Shown: in pieces, positions 6,785 to 11,934 of the stretch
How positions within the stretch are numbered: position 1 is the first letter of the stretch
Layout: each line of letters opens with the position of its first letter
Source of the DNA: Bacteroidia bacterium
GTDB lineage: Bacteria; Bacteroidota; Bacteroidia; Flavobacteriales; Flavobacteriaceae
DNA length: 11,934 bases
Direction: 5' to 3'
NCBI GenBank assembly: GCA_030429325.1
Contig: JAUICT010000028.1
Span: 1 to 11,934 of the forward strand
Translations under genes and position numbers: made by a program
The notes under the pieces: model-generated
What the model was told of the DNA's origin: nothing
Database searches by the model: none
What the model saw: only the letters and a program-made list of their open reading frames with translations

Positions 6785-6901
6785 GCTGTTCATCATCATT
6801 AGAACTGCCAGAACCAAAGCAACCACCACTGCACCAAATACAGCGATCATAATAATACCGTTGTCCCAGGAAACTAAGGGTAGAGCTAATAAAGTTTTCA
6901 T
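6773..6901 (-). CDS. 42-residue single-span membrane protein, unknown function
   Basis: This short open frame encodes 42 residues beginning MKTLLALPLVSWDNG. Residues about 15-37 form one very hydrophobic segment (IIMIAVFGAVVVALVLAVLMMM), followed by the polar tail NSGKK. I do not recognise a named family. The ATG at 6901 is preferred over one 69 bp upstream, because the longer form would run through the promoter elements. Evidence that it is a real gene: it lies between two intrinsic terminators (6766-6784 and 6998-7021), and has its own perfect -7 box 18 bp upstream with a palindrome at the same spacing as its neighbours. It may be a small accessory subunit or stabiliser of a membrane complex of the sulfur module; that role is inferred from position only. 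Confidence 0.65.
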   Translation of the reverse strand: MKTLLALPLVSWDNGIIMIAVFGAVVVALVLAVLMMMNSGKK

Positions 6902-6919
6902 AGTTGCGTATTTATATCC

Positions 6920-6964
6920 CAAATATAGCGGCCTTATTAACCTTAAAGTATGACAATTCTCATA
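6920..6964 (-). promoter_or_regulatory. Promoter of the 42-residue gene with TATGA-N6-TCATA palindrome
   Basis: On the - strand TATATTTG at 6920-6927 is a perfect TAnnTTTG box. The near-palindrome TATGACAATTCTCATA (7 of 8 bases paired) spans 6949-6964 with its centre 29.5 bp from the box edge, exactly as for the GTAAC-N4-GTTAC sites of the neighbouring promoters. The half-site differs from theirs (TATGA rather than TGTAA), so it may bind another Crp/Fnr-type protein or be a diverged site. Confidence 0.5.
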
Positions 6965-6997
6965 TAACAAAAAATCTGATATCCATATTCCATTTAC

Positions 6998-7021
6998 AAA
7001 AAACCACCCAAAAAGGGTGGT
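6998..7021 (-). terminator. Intrinsic terminator of the DUF2892 gene
   Basis: On the - strand ACCACCC-TTTTT-GGGTGGT forms a 7-bp G+C-rich stem (7003-7021) followed directly by a run of T (7002-6998). It starts 27 nt after the stop codon of the DUF2892 gene. On the + strand no T run follows, so it acts in one direction. Confidence 0.85.
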
Positions 7022-7047
7022 CTAGTCATCAACCAATCAAGAAAAAC

Positions 7048-7254
7048 CTAATCCTTCGTTTTACAAGTCTTAATTCCAAAAGGGACATACAAAGGACAAA
7101 AACCAACAAAGCTCGTCAAAACAAATATGGCGGCCAAGGCTAGTAGCACATAGGCCAAAGTACCCGAGATGACCCCAAAATAATAGAGGGAAAATACAAC
7201 TAGCGCCACAACCAACCTTACTATACGGTCAAGACCGCCCATGTTCTTTTTCAT
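7048..7254 (-). CDS. YgaP-like DUF2892 membrane protein
   Basis: This 68-residue protein begins MKKNMGGLDRIVRL, the classic opening of the DUF2892 / YgaP transmembrane family (PF11127). Two membrane helices lie at about residues 11-28 and 33-51, followed by GFCPLYVPFGI-TC with C53 and C64. In YgaP of E. coli this domain is fused to a rhodanese and anchors it. Here it is a separate gene in a locus with a separate exported rhodanese and a rhodanese fusion, so it may serve as a membrane partner in sulfane-sulfur transfer, possibly through its cysteines. That role is inferred. It is a one-gene unit with a strong terminator downstream and a promoter shared in part with the divergent sulfite-oxidase operon. 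Confidence 0.93.
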   Translation of the reverse strand: MKKNMGGLDRIVRLVVALVVFSLYYFGVISGTLAYVLLALAAIFVLTSFVGFCPLYVPFGIKTCKTKD

Positions 7255-7329
7255 ATAAATATGCTTTATGTGTCACCCAGAAAAATGCCGGATTCCGTAG
7301 TCTTTCAAAATCTATTATTTATTCAATAT

Positions 7330-7373
7330 CAAAGTTATAGCACATCTAGAAAGAATTCGGTAACATGGGTTAC
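7330..7373 (-). promoter_or_regulatory. Promoter of the DUF2892 gene with GTAAC-N4-GTTAC operator
   Basis: The palindrome GTAACATGGGTTAC (7360-7373) lies 22 bp upstream of TAACTTTG (- strand, 7330-7337), a perfect match to the -7 box TAnnTTTG. No TTG is present at the normal -33 position. The predicted leader is about 70 nt. The same palindrome faces the + strand promoter at 7396-7403. Confidence 0.7.
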
Positions 7374-7403
7374 ACAGTTCTATTTATTTTTATCATAGAT
7401 TTA
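7360..7403 (+). promoter_or_regulatory. Promoter of the sulfite-oxidase operon, sharing the same operator
   Basis: From the palindrome at 7360-7373, the + strand box TAGATTTA at 7396-7403 is again 22 bp away and fits TAnnTTTG except for the last base. Transcription would start near 7410, leaving a leader of only about 8 nt before the ATG at 7418. A perfect TAGGTTTG overlaps at 7402-7409, but its spacing (28 bp) does not fit and a start there would fall almost on the ATG. Confidence 0.6.
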
Positions 7404-7417
7404 GGTTTGGTTTTTTT

Positions 7418-8638
7418 ATGGAAAGAAGAAAGTTCGCTCAAAAATTATCATTGGCCACGATGGCAGGCATTCTGGGAGCCGAAGTGGTCTTTGGCCACAA
7501 AATGCCCCAAAACTATTTCCCAGTGGGGCTCCAAGATCCAGATCCGTTTAAACTGTTCAACAAGGACAGGGGAATGGTTGTCCTGAACGACAAACCATGG
7601 AACATGGAAGCCAAGGCCCATTTGTTGAATGACGACATTACCCCCAACAAGTACATGTTCATCCGGAACAATGGGAAAATCCCTGAGAATATCGATGTTT
7701 CCACATGGACCTTGACTATAGATGGGGAATCAGTAAACAATCCAAAAACATATACGCTGGACGAACTCAAACGCAAATTCACACAGTACACCTATCGACT
7801 CACCCTGGAGTGTGGCGGGAATGGTCGGAGCGAGTTCAATCCCCCCGCAAAAGGAAACCAATGGACCCTTGGTGCGGTCTCTTGTGCCGAATGGACCGGG
7901 GTACGACTTCGGGATGTGCTTGAAGACGTGGGCATAAGCCCGGATGCTGTTTACATCGGGTACCACGCAGCAGACACCCATTTAAGCGGTGACCCAAGAA
8001 AAGAACCTATTTCCAGAGGGGTTCCTATAGCAAAAGCAATGCAAGACGAAACGCTATTGGCCTTCTCCATGAATGGGGAAGATATTCCTTTGGCGCACGG
8101 TTTTCCACTTCGGTTGGTATGTGGTGGATGGCCAGCTTCCACATCGGGAAAATGGTTAACGGGCATCAGCGTACGAAATAAGGTGCACGACGGTGAAAAA
8201 ATGGGGGGAAGTTCGTATCGCGTGCCTTGCGAAACGGTTGCTCCCGGTACCAAAGTGGATGATGAAAATATGTGCATTATTGAATCCATGCCCGTGAAAT
8301 CCCTGATTACCTTCCCCAAGAGCGGAGCACTCATAAAAAATGGGCAGACCCTACAAATTAACGGTCATGCATGGGCCGGGGAACTTGAGGTTTCCAAAAT
8401 GGAATATTCCATAGATTTTGGAAGCACATGGCACAACTGTGCCTTAAAAAAGCCCTCCAATCGACTTGCCTGGCAGCATTTCAAGGCCTCAATATCATTT
8501 CCAAAAAAAGGCTATTACGAAGTTTGGGCAAGAGCCACGGATTCGCAAGGGAAATCCCAACCCATGGTTTTGCCCGGATGGAATCCCAAGGGATACCTGA
8601 ACAATGCCTGTCATAGAATAGCTGTTAAAATGGTATGA
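7418..8638 (+). CDS. Tat-exported sulfite-oxidase-family molybdenum enzyme (SorA/SoxC-like)
   Basis: This 406-residue protein belongs to the sulfite oxidase family of molybdopterin enzymes. Residues 1-26 are a Tat signal with the twin arginines in RRKFAQK followed by a hydrophobic stretch, which fits export of a folded cofactor enzyme to the periplasm. The molybdopterin domain covers about residues 75-265; C132 in LECGGNGRSEF is the likely molybdenum ligand, and PLAHGFPLRLVCGGWP is a conserved cofactor-domain stretch. The dimerisation domain follows (about 285-400, with VSKMEYSIDFGSTW). The most likely reaction is sulfite to sulfate, with electrons passed to the cytochrome c encoded next, which overlaps it by 4 bp. 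A SoxC-type sulfane dehydrogenase role is possible, but no other sox genes are present. The start is fixed by the Tat motif. Confidence 0.88.
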   Translation: MERRKFAQKLSLATMAGILGAEVVFGHKMPQNYFPVGLQDPDPFKLFNKDRGMVVLNDKPWNMEAKAHLLNDDITPNKYMFIRNNGKIPENIDVSTWTLTIDGESVNNPKTYTLDELKRKFTQYTYRLTLECGGNGRSEFNPPAKGNQWTLGAVSCAEWTGVRLRDVLEDVGISPDAVYIGYHAADTHLSGDPRKEPISRGVPIAKAMQDETLLAFSMNGEDIPLAHGFPLRLVCGGWPASTSGKWLTGISVRNKVHDGEKMGGSSYRVPCETVAPGTKVDDENMCIIESMPVKSLITFPKSGALIKNGQTLQINGHAWAGELEVSKMEYSIDFGSTWHNCALKKPSNRLAWQHFKASISFPKKGYYEVWARATDSQGKSQPMVLPGWNPKGYLNNACHRIAVKMV

Positions 8639-9093
8639 GCATGAAGCCCAATTTTGAAGAACAGATAAAGGCATTTGTATCGGTTTTAGCCATCTTTCTA
8701 TTACTGATATTGGTTTTGTTCGGGGGACTCTTCTATTTCAACAACAGGAAACCAAAAATAAATCTTGAAGAAATTCCTGTGGAAGCTAATGAAGAGGATT
8801 ACGACAAAGTGGAGAACGGCGTGCATGTGGCCACCGGTTTTATTGATGATAAAGGAATGCAGGCCACCATTCAAAATTGTACGGGCTGTCATTCAGCAAA
8901 ATTGGTCACCCAAAACCGGATGAGCCGGGAAGGTTGGAAAGCCACCATTGTGTGGATGCAAGAGACTCAAAACCTATGGGATTTGGGCGCAAATGAAGAG
9001 CTTATTTTAAATTATCTGTCCAAAAACTATGCGCCGACCAACAAAGGAAGACGCCAGAATTTGGAAGTTGCTGAATGGTACGAACTAAATTGA
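8635..9093 (+). CDS. Membrane-anchored monohaem cytochrome c (SorB-like)
   Basis: This 152-residue protein has one membrane helix at about residues 13-35, a linker, and a C-terminal haem domain outside the cytoplasm. The haem site is CTGCH (C82, C85, H86). M96 and M108 are candidates for the sixth ligand, in a stretch (REGWKATIVWMQ) typical of sulfite-dehydrogenase cytochromes. It overlaps the molybdenum enzyme by ATGA, so translation is coupled, and it is the natural electron acceptor of that enzyme, passing electrons on to the respiratory chain. A second in-frame ATG at 8641 would shorten the protein by two residues and cannot be excluded. The cytochrome identity is firm; the partnership is inferred from gene order and from the family. 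Confidence 0.88.
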   Translation: MSMKPNFEEQIKAFVSVLAIFLLLILVLFGGLFYFNNRKPKINLEEIPVEANEEDYDKVENGVHVATGFIDDKGMQATIQNCTGCHSAKLVTQNRMSREGWKATIVWMQETQNLWDLGANEELILNYLSKNYAPTNKGRRQNLEVAEWYELN

Positions 9094-9095
9094 TC

Positions 9096-9974
9096 ATGGG
9101 AGAATATCTGGATGCTTTGTTGAACGGATTTTTGGGAACGGCCCAATGGACCTGGAAATCCATATTGTTCCAAGTGCCGTGGTACACCAACTATTTTTGG
9201 GGGCTTATTGCCATTTCACTTTTGGCATGGGGATTGGAAATTCTTTTTCCCTGGCGGAAGGAACAGTCCATTTTTAGAAAGGACTTTTGGTTGGATGCTT
9301 TTTACATGTTCTTCAACTTTTTCATTTTTGCCATAGTCGTAAGTGGCGTGTACAAAGTGCTAGGAATTCTCTTTTTGGATATGGGCATCAGCTCAAGGAG
9401 TCTAGCCCTAGTGGATGTTACCCTCTGGCCGCAATGGGTCCAATTACTGGTTTTCTTTATTGTGCTCGATTTTGTGCAGTGGTTCACCCATGTGCTCTTG
9501 CACAGGGTACCAGCTTTTTGGGAGTTTCACAAGGTACACCACAGCGTTAAGGAAATGGGGTTTGCCGCCCACCTCCGCTACCATTGGATGGAAAACATCC
9601 TCTACAAACCCCTAAAAACTTTGGGCGTTATGATACTTGGTGGATTTGAACCTGAGCAGGCTTATATTGTACATTTTGTGGCCATCGCCATTGGGCATTT
9701 TAACCACTCCAATATAAAACTGACTTGGGGGCCGTTAAAATACATTTTGAACAATCCCGTGATGCATTTATACCATCATGCCTACAATCTTCCGAAAGAA
9801 CATCCCTATGGGATGAATTTTGGAATAAGCCTTAGCCTTTGGGATTATATGTTCCGCACCAATTATGTTCCAGAAAGCAGTGGAAAGATTACATTGGGGT
9901 TTCCGGGTGACGAAACCCTGCCCAAAGGGTTTTGGGGACAGTTGGTTCACGGATTCCGAAAAAGGAAAAAATAA
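9096..9974 (+). CDS. Sterol desaturase / fatty acid hydroxylase family di-iron membrane protein
   Basis: This 292-residue integral membrane protein has the eight-plus histidine pattern of the fatty acid hydroxylase superfamily (PF04116): H132-H136 (HVLLH), H145-H149 (HKVHH), H201 and H204 (HFNH), and H224-H228 (HLYHH), enough to bind two irons. Hydrophobic segments lie at about residues 33-50, 65-90 and 112-130, and between the histidine boxes. Members use O2 to hydroxylate or desaturate lipids, sterols or carotenoids; the substrate here is unknown. The ATG at 9096, two bases after the cytochrome stop, is preferred over one at 9075 inside that gene. The tight spacing makes it part of the sulfite-oxidase operon, which is odd for a lipid-type oxygenase. 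It may draw electrons from the same chain or modify a sulfur-containing lipid; both are speculation. Confidence 0.9.
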   Translation: MGEYLDALLNGFLGTAQWTWKSILFQVPWYTNYFWGLIAISLLAWGLEILFPWRKEQSIFRKDFWLDAFYMFFNFFIFAIVVSGVYKVLGILFLDMGISSRSLALVDVTLWPQWVQLLVFFIVLDFVQWFTHVLLHRVPAFWEFHKVHHSVKEMGFAAHLRYHWMENILYKPLKTLGVMILGGFEPEQAYIVHFVAIAIGHFNHSNIKLTWGPLKYILNNPVMHLYHHAYNLPKEHPYGMNFGISLSLWDYMFRTNYVPESSGKITLGFPGDETLPKGFWGQLVHGFRKRKK

Positions 9975-9975
9975 A

Positions 9976-9992
9976 TTCCCTTGGAAAGGGAA
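9976..9992. terminator. Compact terminator between converging genes
   Basis: TTCCCTT-GGA-AAGGGAA is a 7-bp stem with a 3-nt loop that fills the 18-bp gap between the hydroxylase stop (9974) and the rhodanese stop (9993). On the - strand it is followed by TTTATTTTTT, a good U tract, so it ends the rhodanese unit. On the + strand the tail CTATTCTAC is weaker, so it may stop both transcripts with unequal efficiency. Confidence 0.7.
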
Positions 9993-10376
9993 CTATTCTA
10001 CTTTCTTCCAATCATCATAGCCTCCTGAGTAATCATAGATTTGGGTAAATCCTTTGGTCTTTAGAATTTCAGCGGCCTTATTGCTTCGCCCTCCCTTTTT
10101 GCAATAGACATATATCGGTCTGTCCTTGTCCAAGTTTTCTATCTGGGTTGAAAAAGTCTCGGTATCGCTCACATCAAAATTAACAGCATCATCAATATGC
10201 CCTTGGTCGTATTCGGCTGGAGTCCTCACATCAACTAACTGCACATCTTTGGCTATAACTTCAGCTTGGACGGTGGCCTTATCTATTTTCTTAACCAATT
10301 CCTCTTGCTGTGAGAGACAAGCCATAGCCCATAAAAAACTAAAGGTAAGAAGGGTGAATTTTATTACTCTTCGCAT
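9993..10376 (-). CDS. Exported single-domain rhodanese
   Basis: This 127-residue protein is a single rhodanese domain behind an export signal. Residues 1-19 are a hydrophobic signal, and C20 in WAMACLS could be lipidated, though the box AMAC is not canonical; otherwise it is cleaved and soluble. The domain runs from about residue 32, with LVDVRTPAEYDQGHI and the active loop CKKGGRS (catalytic C92). It would move sulfane sulfur in the periplasm. The ATG at 10376 is chosen because it lies 8 bp after the upstream stop and begins a proper signal (MRRVIKF); an ATG at 10406 would add ten residues and overlap the upstream gene. It is the second gene of the unit led by the persulfide-dioxygenase fusion. 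Confidence 0.88.
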   Translation of the reverse strand: MRRVIKFTLLTFSFLWAMACLSQQEELVKKIDKATVQAEVIAKDVQLVDVRTPAEYDQGHIDDAVNFDVSDTETFSTQIENLDKDRPIYVYCKKGGRSNKAAEILKTKGFTQIYDYSGGYDDWKKVE

Positions 10377-10384
10377 AGGCGCTT

Positions 10385-11794
10385 TTATTTTAAAGTTGTT
10401 GGGCACACGTAATCTGTAACCGGAATTCCTGCAGTTTTCATGGCGCCAAAACCACCGGCCACGTCAATAAGATTATGTATTCCCCTGCTTTTTAGGATAG
10501 AAGCCGCAATCATACTCCTATACCCTCCAGCACAGTGAATATAAAAGGTTTCATTCTCTGGATATTCAGCCAGATGATCGTTTAAAAAGTCCAATGGGGT
10601 CAGTATGGCATTCTCCGCATGTTCAGCCTGATATTCCGTTTCCTTTCTAACATCAAATACAGGGACTTTTTCTTCCATGGCTTTTTTTAATTCATCCGCA
10701 GAAACGCTTTTTACCGTATCCACTTCCTTGCCTGCTGCTTTCCACGCTTTCAATCCACCTTTCAAATATCCAAAAGTACCATCGAACCCTACTCTGGAGA
10801 GGCGGGTAATGGTCTCTTCTTCCCTGCCTTCTGGAGCCACTAAAAGAATAGGTTGTTCCACATCTGCGATCAAAGCGCCTACCCATGGGGCAAAACTTCC
10901 ATCCAGTCCAATGAAAATAGATCGTGGCACATGTGCCTTGGCAAAATCATCTTGGTGACGCACATCCAAAACCACAGCGCCTGTTTCATTGGCCGCTGCC
11001 TCAAATGCATCTGGACTTAAGGCTTGGGTTCCTCTTTTTAGGACAGTATCTATATCCTCATACCCTTCCTTGTTCATTTTCACGTTCAATGGGAAATATT
11101 GGGGAGGTGGCAAAAGGCCATCGGTGACTTCCTTGACAAATTCTTCTTTGGTCATATTTTCCCGTAGGGCATAGTTCATTTTCTTCTGATTACCCAAGGT
11201 GTCCACGGTTTCCTTCATCATGTTCTTTCCACAGGCCGACCCTGCTCCGTGTGCTGGGTACACAATGACATCATCTGCCAAGGGCATGATTTTGTTTCGA
11301 AGGCTGTCAAACAAGGTGCCGGCCAACTCCTCTTGGGTCATATGCGCCGCTTTCTGGGCCAAATCCGGACGCCCCACGTCGCCTAAGAAAAGTGTATCGC
11401 CACTAAAAATGGCATGGTCCTTTCCATTTGCATCTCTTAACAAATAGGTGGTACTCTCCATGGTATGCCCCGGAGTGTGTAGCGCTTTAATGGTAATTTG
11501 ACCAAGTTTAAACTCTTGCCCGTCCTCTGCGATAATAGCATCAAAAGAAGGTTGGGCGGTAGGGCCATAAACAATGGGAGCCCCAGTCTCTTTGGACAAG
11601 GTCACGTGACCACTTACAAAATCGGCATGGAAATGGGTCTCAAAAATATATTTTATGGTCGCCCCACGTTCCTTGGCCTTTTTAATATATGGCTTTACTT
11701 CCCTAAGTGGGTCAATAATGGCCACTTCGCCTTCGCTTTCTATATAATATGCCCCTTGGGCCAAACATCCAGTATAGATTTGTTCAATTTTCAT
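10385..11794 (-). CDS. Metallo-beta-lactamase-fold persulfide dioxygenase fused to two rhodanese domains
   Basis: This 469-residue cytoplasmic protein resembles the PDO-rhodanese fusions of the CstB/ETHE1 group, which oxidise a thiol persulfide to sulfite with O2 or move sulfur between thiols and thiosulfate. The beta-lactamase fold covers about residues 1-240: THFHAD (H54, H56, D58), HTPGH (H106, H110), SGDTLF (D133) and YPAHG (H182) give the iron-site residues. A first rhodanese domain (about 255-355) reads LLVAPEGREE where the catalytic cysteine is expected and is probably inactive. The second (about 362-465) has C421 in HCAGGYRS and should be active. The length is normal for the fusion. 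Its start lies only about 10 nt after the predicted transcription start. The low-molecular-weight thiol partner is unknown; glutathione is rare in this phylum. Confidence 0.9.
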   Translation of the reverse strand: MKIEQIYTGCLAQGAYYIESEGEVAIIDPLREVKPYIKKAKERGATIKYIFETHFHADFVSGHVTLSKETGAPIVYGPTAQPSFDAIIAEDGQEFKLGQITIKALHTPGHTMESTTYLLRDANGKDHAIFSGDTLFLGDVGRPDLAQKAAHMTQEELAGTLFDSLRNKIMPLADDVIVYPAHGAGSACGKNMMKETVDTLGNQKKMNYALRENMTKEEFVKEVTDGLLPPPQYFPLNVKMNKEGYEDIDTVLKRGTQALSPDAFEAAANETGAVVLDVRHQDDFAKAHVPRSIFIGLDGSFAPWVGALIADVEQPILLVAPEGREEETITRLSRVGFDGTFGYLKGGLKAWKAAGKEVDTVKSVSADELKKAMEEKVPVFDVRKETEYQAEHAENAILTPLDFLNDHLAEYPENETFYIHCAGGYRSMIAASILKSRGIHNLIDVAGGFGAMKTAGIPVTDYVCPTTLK

Positions 11795-11810
11795 GTCTTA
11801 AGATTTTTGT

Positions 11811-11854
11811 CAAAAATACATAGGTACTTTCACCTGCACAGTTACCAAAGTTAC
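11811..11854 (-). promoter_or_regulatory. Promoter of the persulfide-dioxygenase unit with related operator
   Basis: On the - strand TATTTTTG at 11811-11818 is a perfect TAnnTTTG box. The sequence GTTACCAAAGTTAC (11841-11854) matches the operator GTAAC-N4-GTTAC with one base changed, and the gap is 22 bp, as at the other three sites. The predicted leader is about 10 nt. There is no TTG at the normal -33 position. The 13-nt palindrome ACAAAGTCTTTGT at 11853-11865 overlaps the upstream edge. Nothing recognisable is seen from 11866 to the right end. Confidence 0.6.
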
Positions 11855-11934
11855 AAAGTCTTTGTTTTGGATTGTAGCGAGACCCTTTTCTGAATTCCAG
11901 TCCTTTCCCTATGGTCGGAGCAACAGTCTACTGC

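Noticed and set aside
6902..6970. Longer 65-residue form of the small membrane protein
   Set aside because: The added 23 codons coincide with the -7 box and palindrome, so they are most likely promoter DNA.
9075..9095. Upstream ATG for the hydroxylase gene
   Set aside because: It would overlap the cytochrome gene by 19 bp and add a charged heptapeptide. The ATG at 9096, right after the cytochrome stop, is the more natural coupled start.
10377..10406. Ten-residue longer N-terminus for the exported rhodanese
   Set aside because: It would overlap the end of the upstream gene and put MPNNFKIKAP before the signal peptide. The ATG at 10376 begins a normal signal with MRR.
11846..11853. TAACTTTG on the - strand as -7 box of the persulfide-dioxygenase gene
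   Set aside because: It matches TAnnTTTG but lies inside the operator-like sequence. The box TATTTTTG at 11811-11818 fits the 22-bp spacing found at the other promoters, so it is preferred.

Overview
The window looks like chromosomal DNA from a marine-type Bacteroidota bacterium, most likely a member of the Flavobacteriaceae. The reasons are moderate-to-low G+C, very few Shine-Dalgarno sequences, promoters that fit the Bacteroidota -7 box TAnnTTTG, and a gene set (half-size YeeE/YedE pairs, a YgaP-like DUF2892 protein, a Tat-exported sulfite-oxidase-like enzyme, a metallo-beta-lactamase/rhodanese fusion) common in that group. The assignment is by pattern only; no database was searched.

Region 1 (1-4540, + strand) is a three-gene set, probably an operon: a SelA-like PLP enzyme with an extra C-terminal beta domain (cut by the left edge), a secreted cog3964-type amidohydrolase, and an LctP-type 2-hydroxyacid permease. 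The amidohydrolase has a clear signal peptide, and the residues before the first Met of the PLP gene look like the end of another. The first two steps may therefore take place outside the cytoplasm, with the permease importing the product.

Region 2 (4541-5040) holds one tRNA-Arg(CCU) gene on the - strand. A 17-bp exact copy of its 3' end lies 94 bp away, next to several short inverted repeats. It resembles an integration scar. A stand-alone response-regulator receiver gene follows (5041-5448, - strand).

Region 3 (5552-11794) is a sulfur-handling module in five transcription units: two half YeeE/YedE transporter subunits; a 42-residue single-span protein; a DUF2892 membrane protein; sulfite-oxidase-like enzyme, membrane cytochrome c and fatty-acid-hydroxylase-family protein; and persulfide-dioxygenase/rhodanese fusion with an exported rhodanese. 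A reasonable reading is import of thiosulfate or a similar sulfur compound, persulfide oxidation to sulfite in the cytoplasm, and sulfite oxidation to sulfate in the periplasm with electrons passed to the cytochrome.

The strongest new observation is regulatory. Four promoters of this module carry the palindrome GTAAC-N4-GTTAC (one copy with one mismatch) exactly 22 bp upstream of a TAnnTTTG-like -7 box, and one copy serves two divergent promoters. A fifth promoter has a different palindrome (TATGA-N6-TCATA) centred at the same distance. This is the geometry of a class II activator site of the Crp/Fnr family and would join the genes into one regulon. No regulator gene is in the window.
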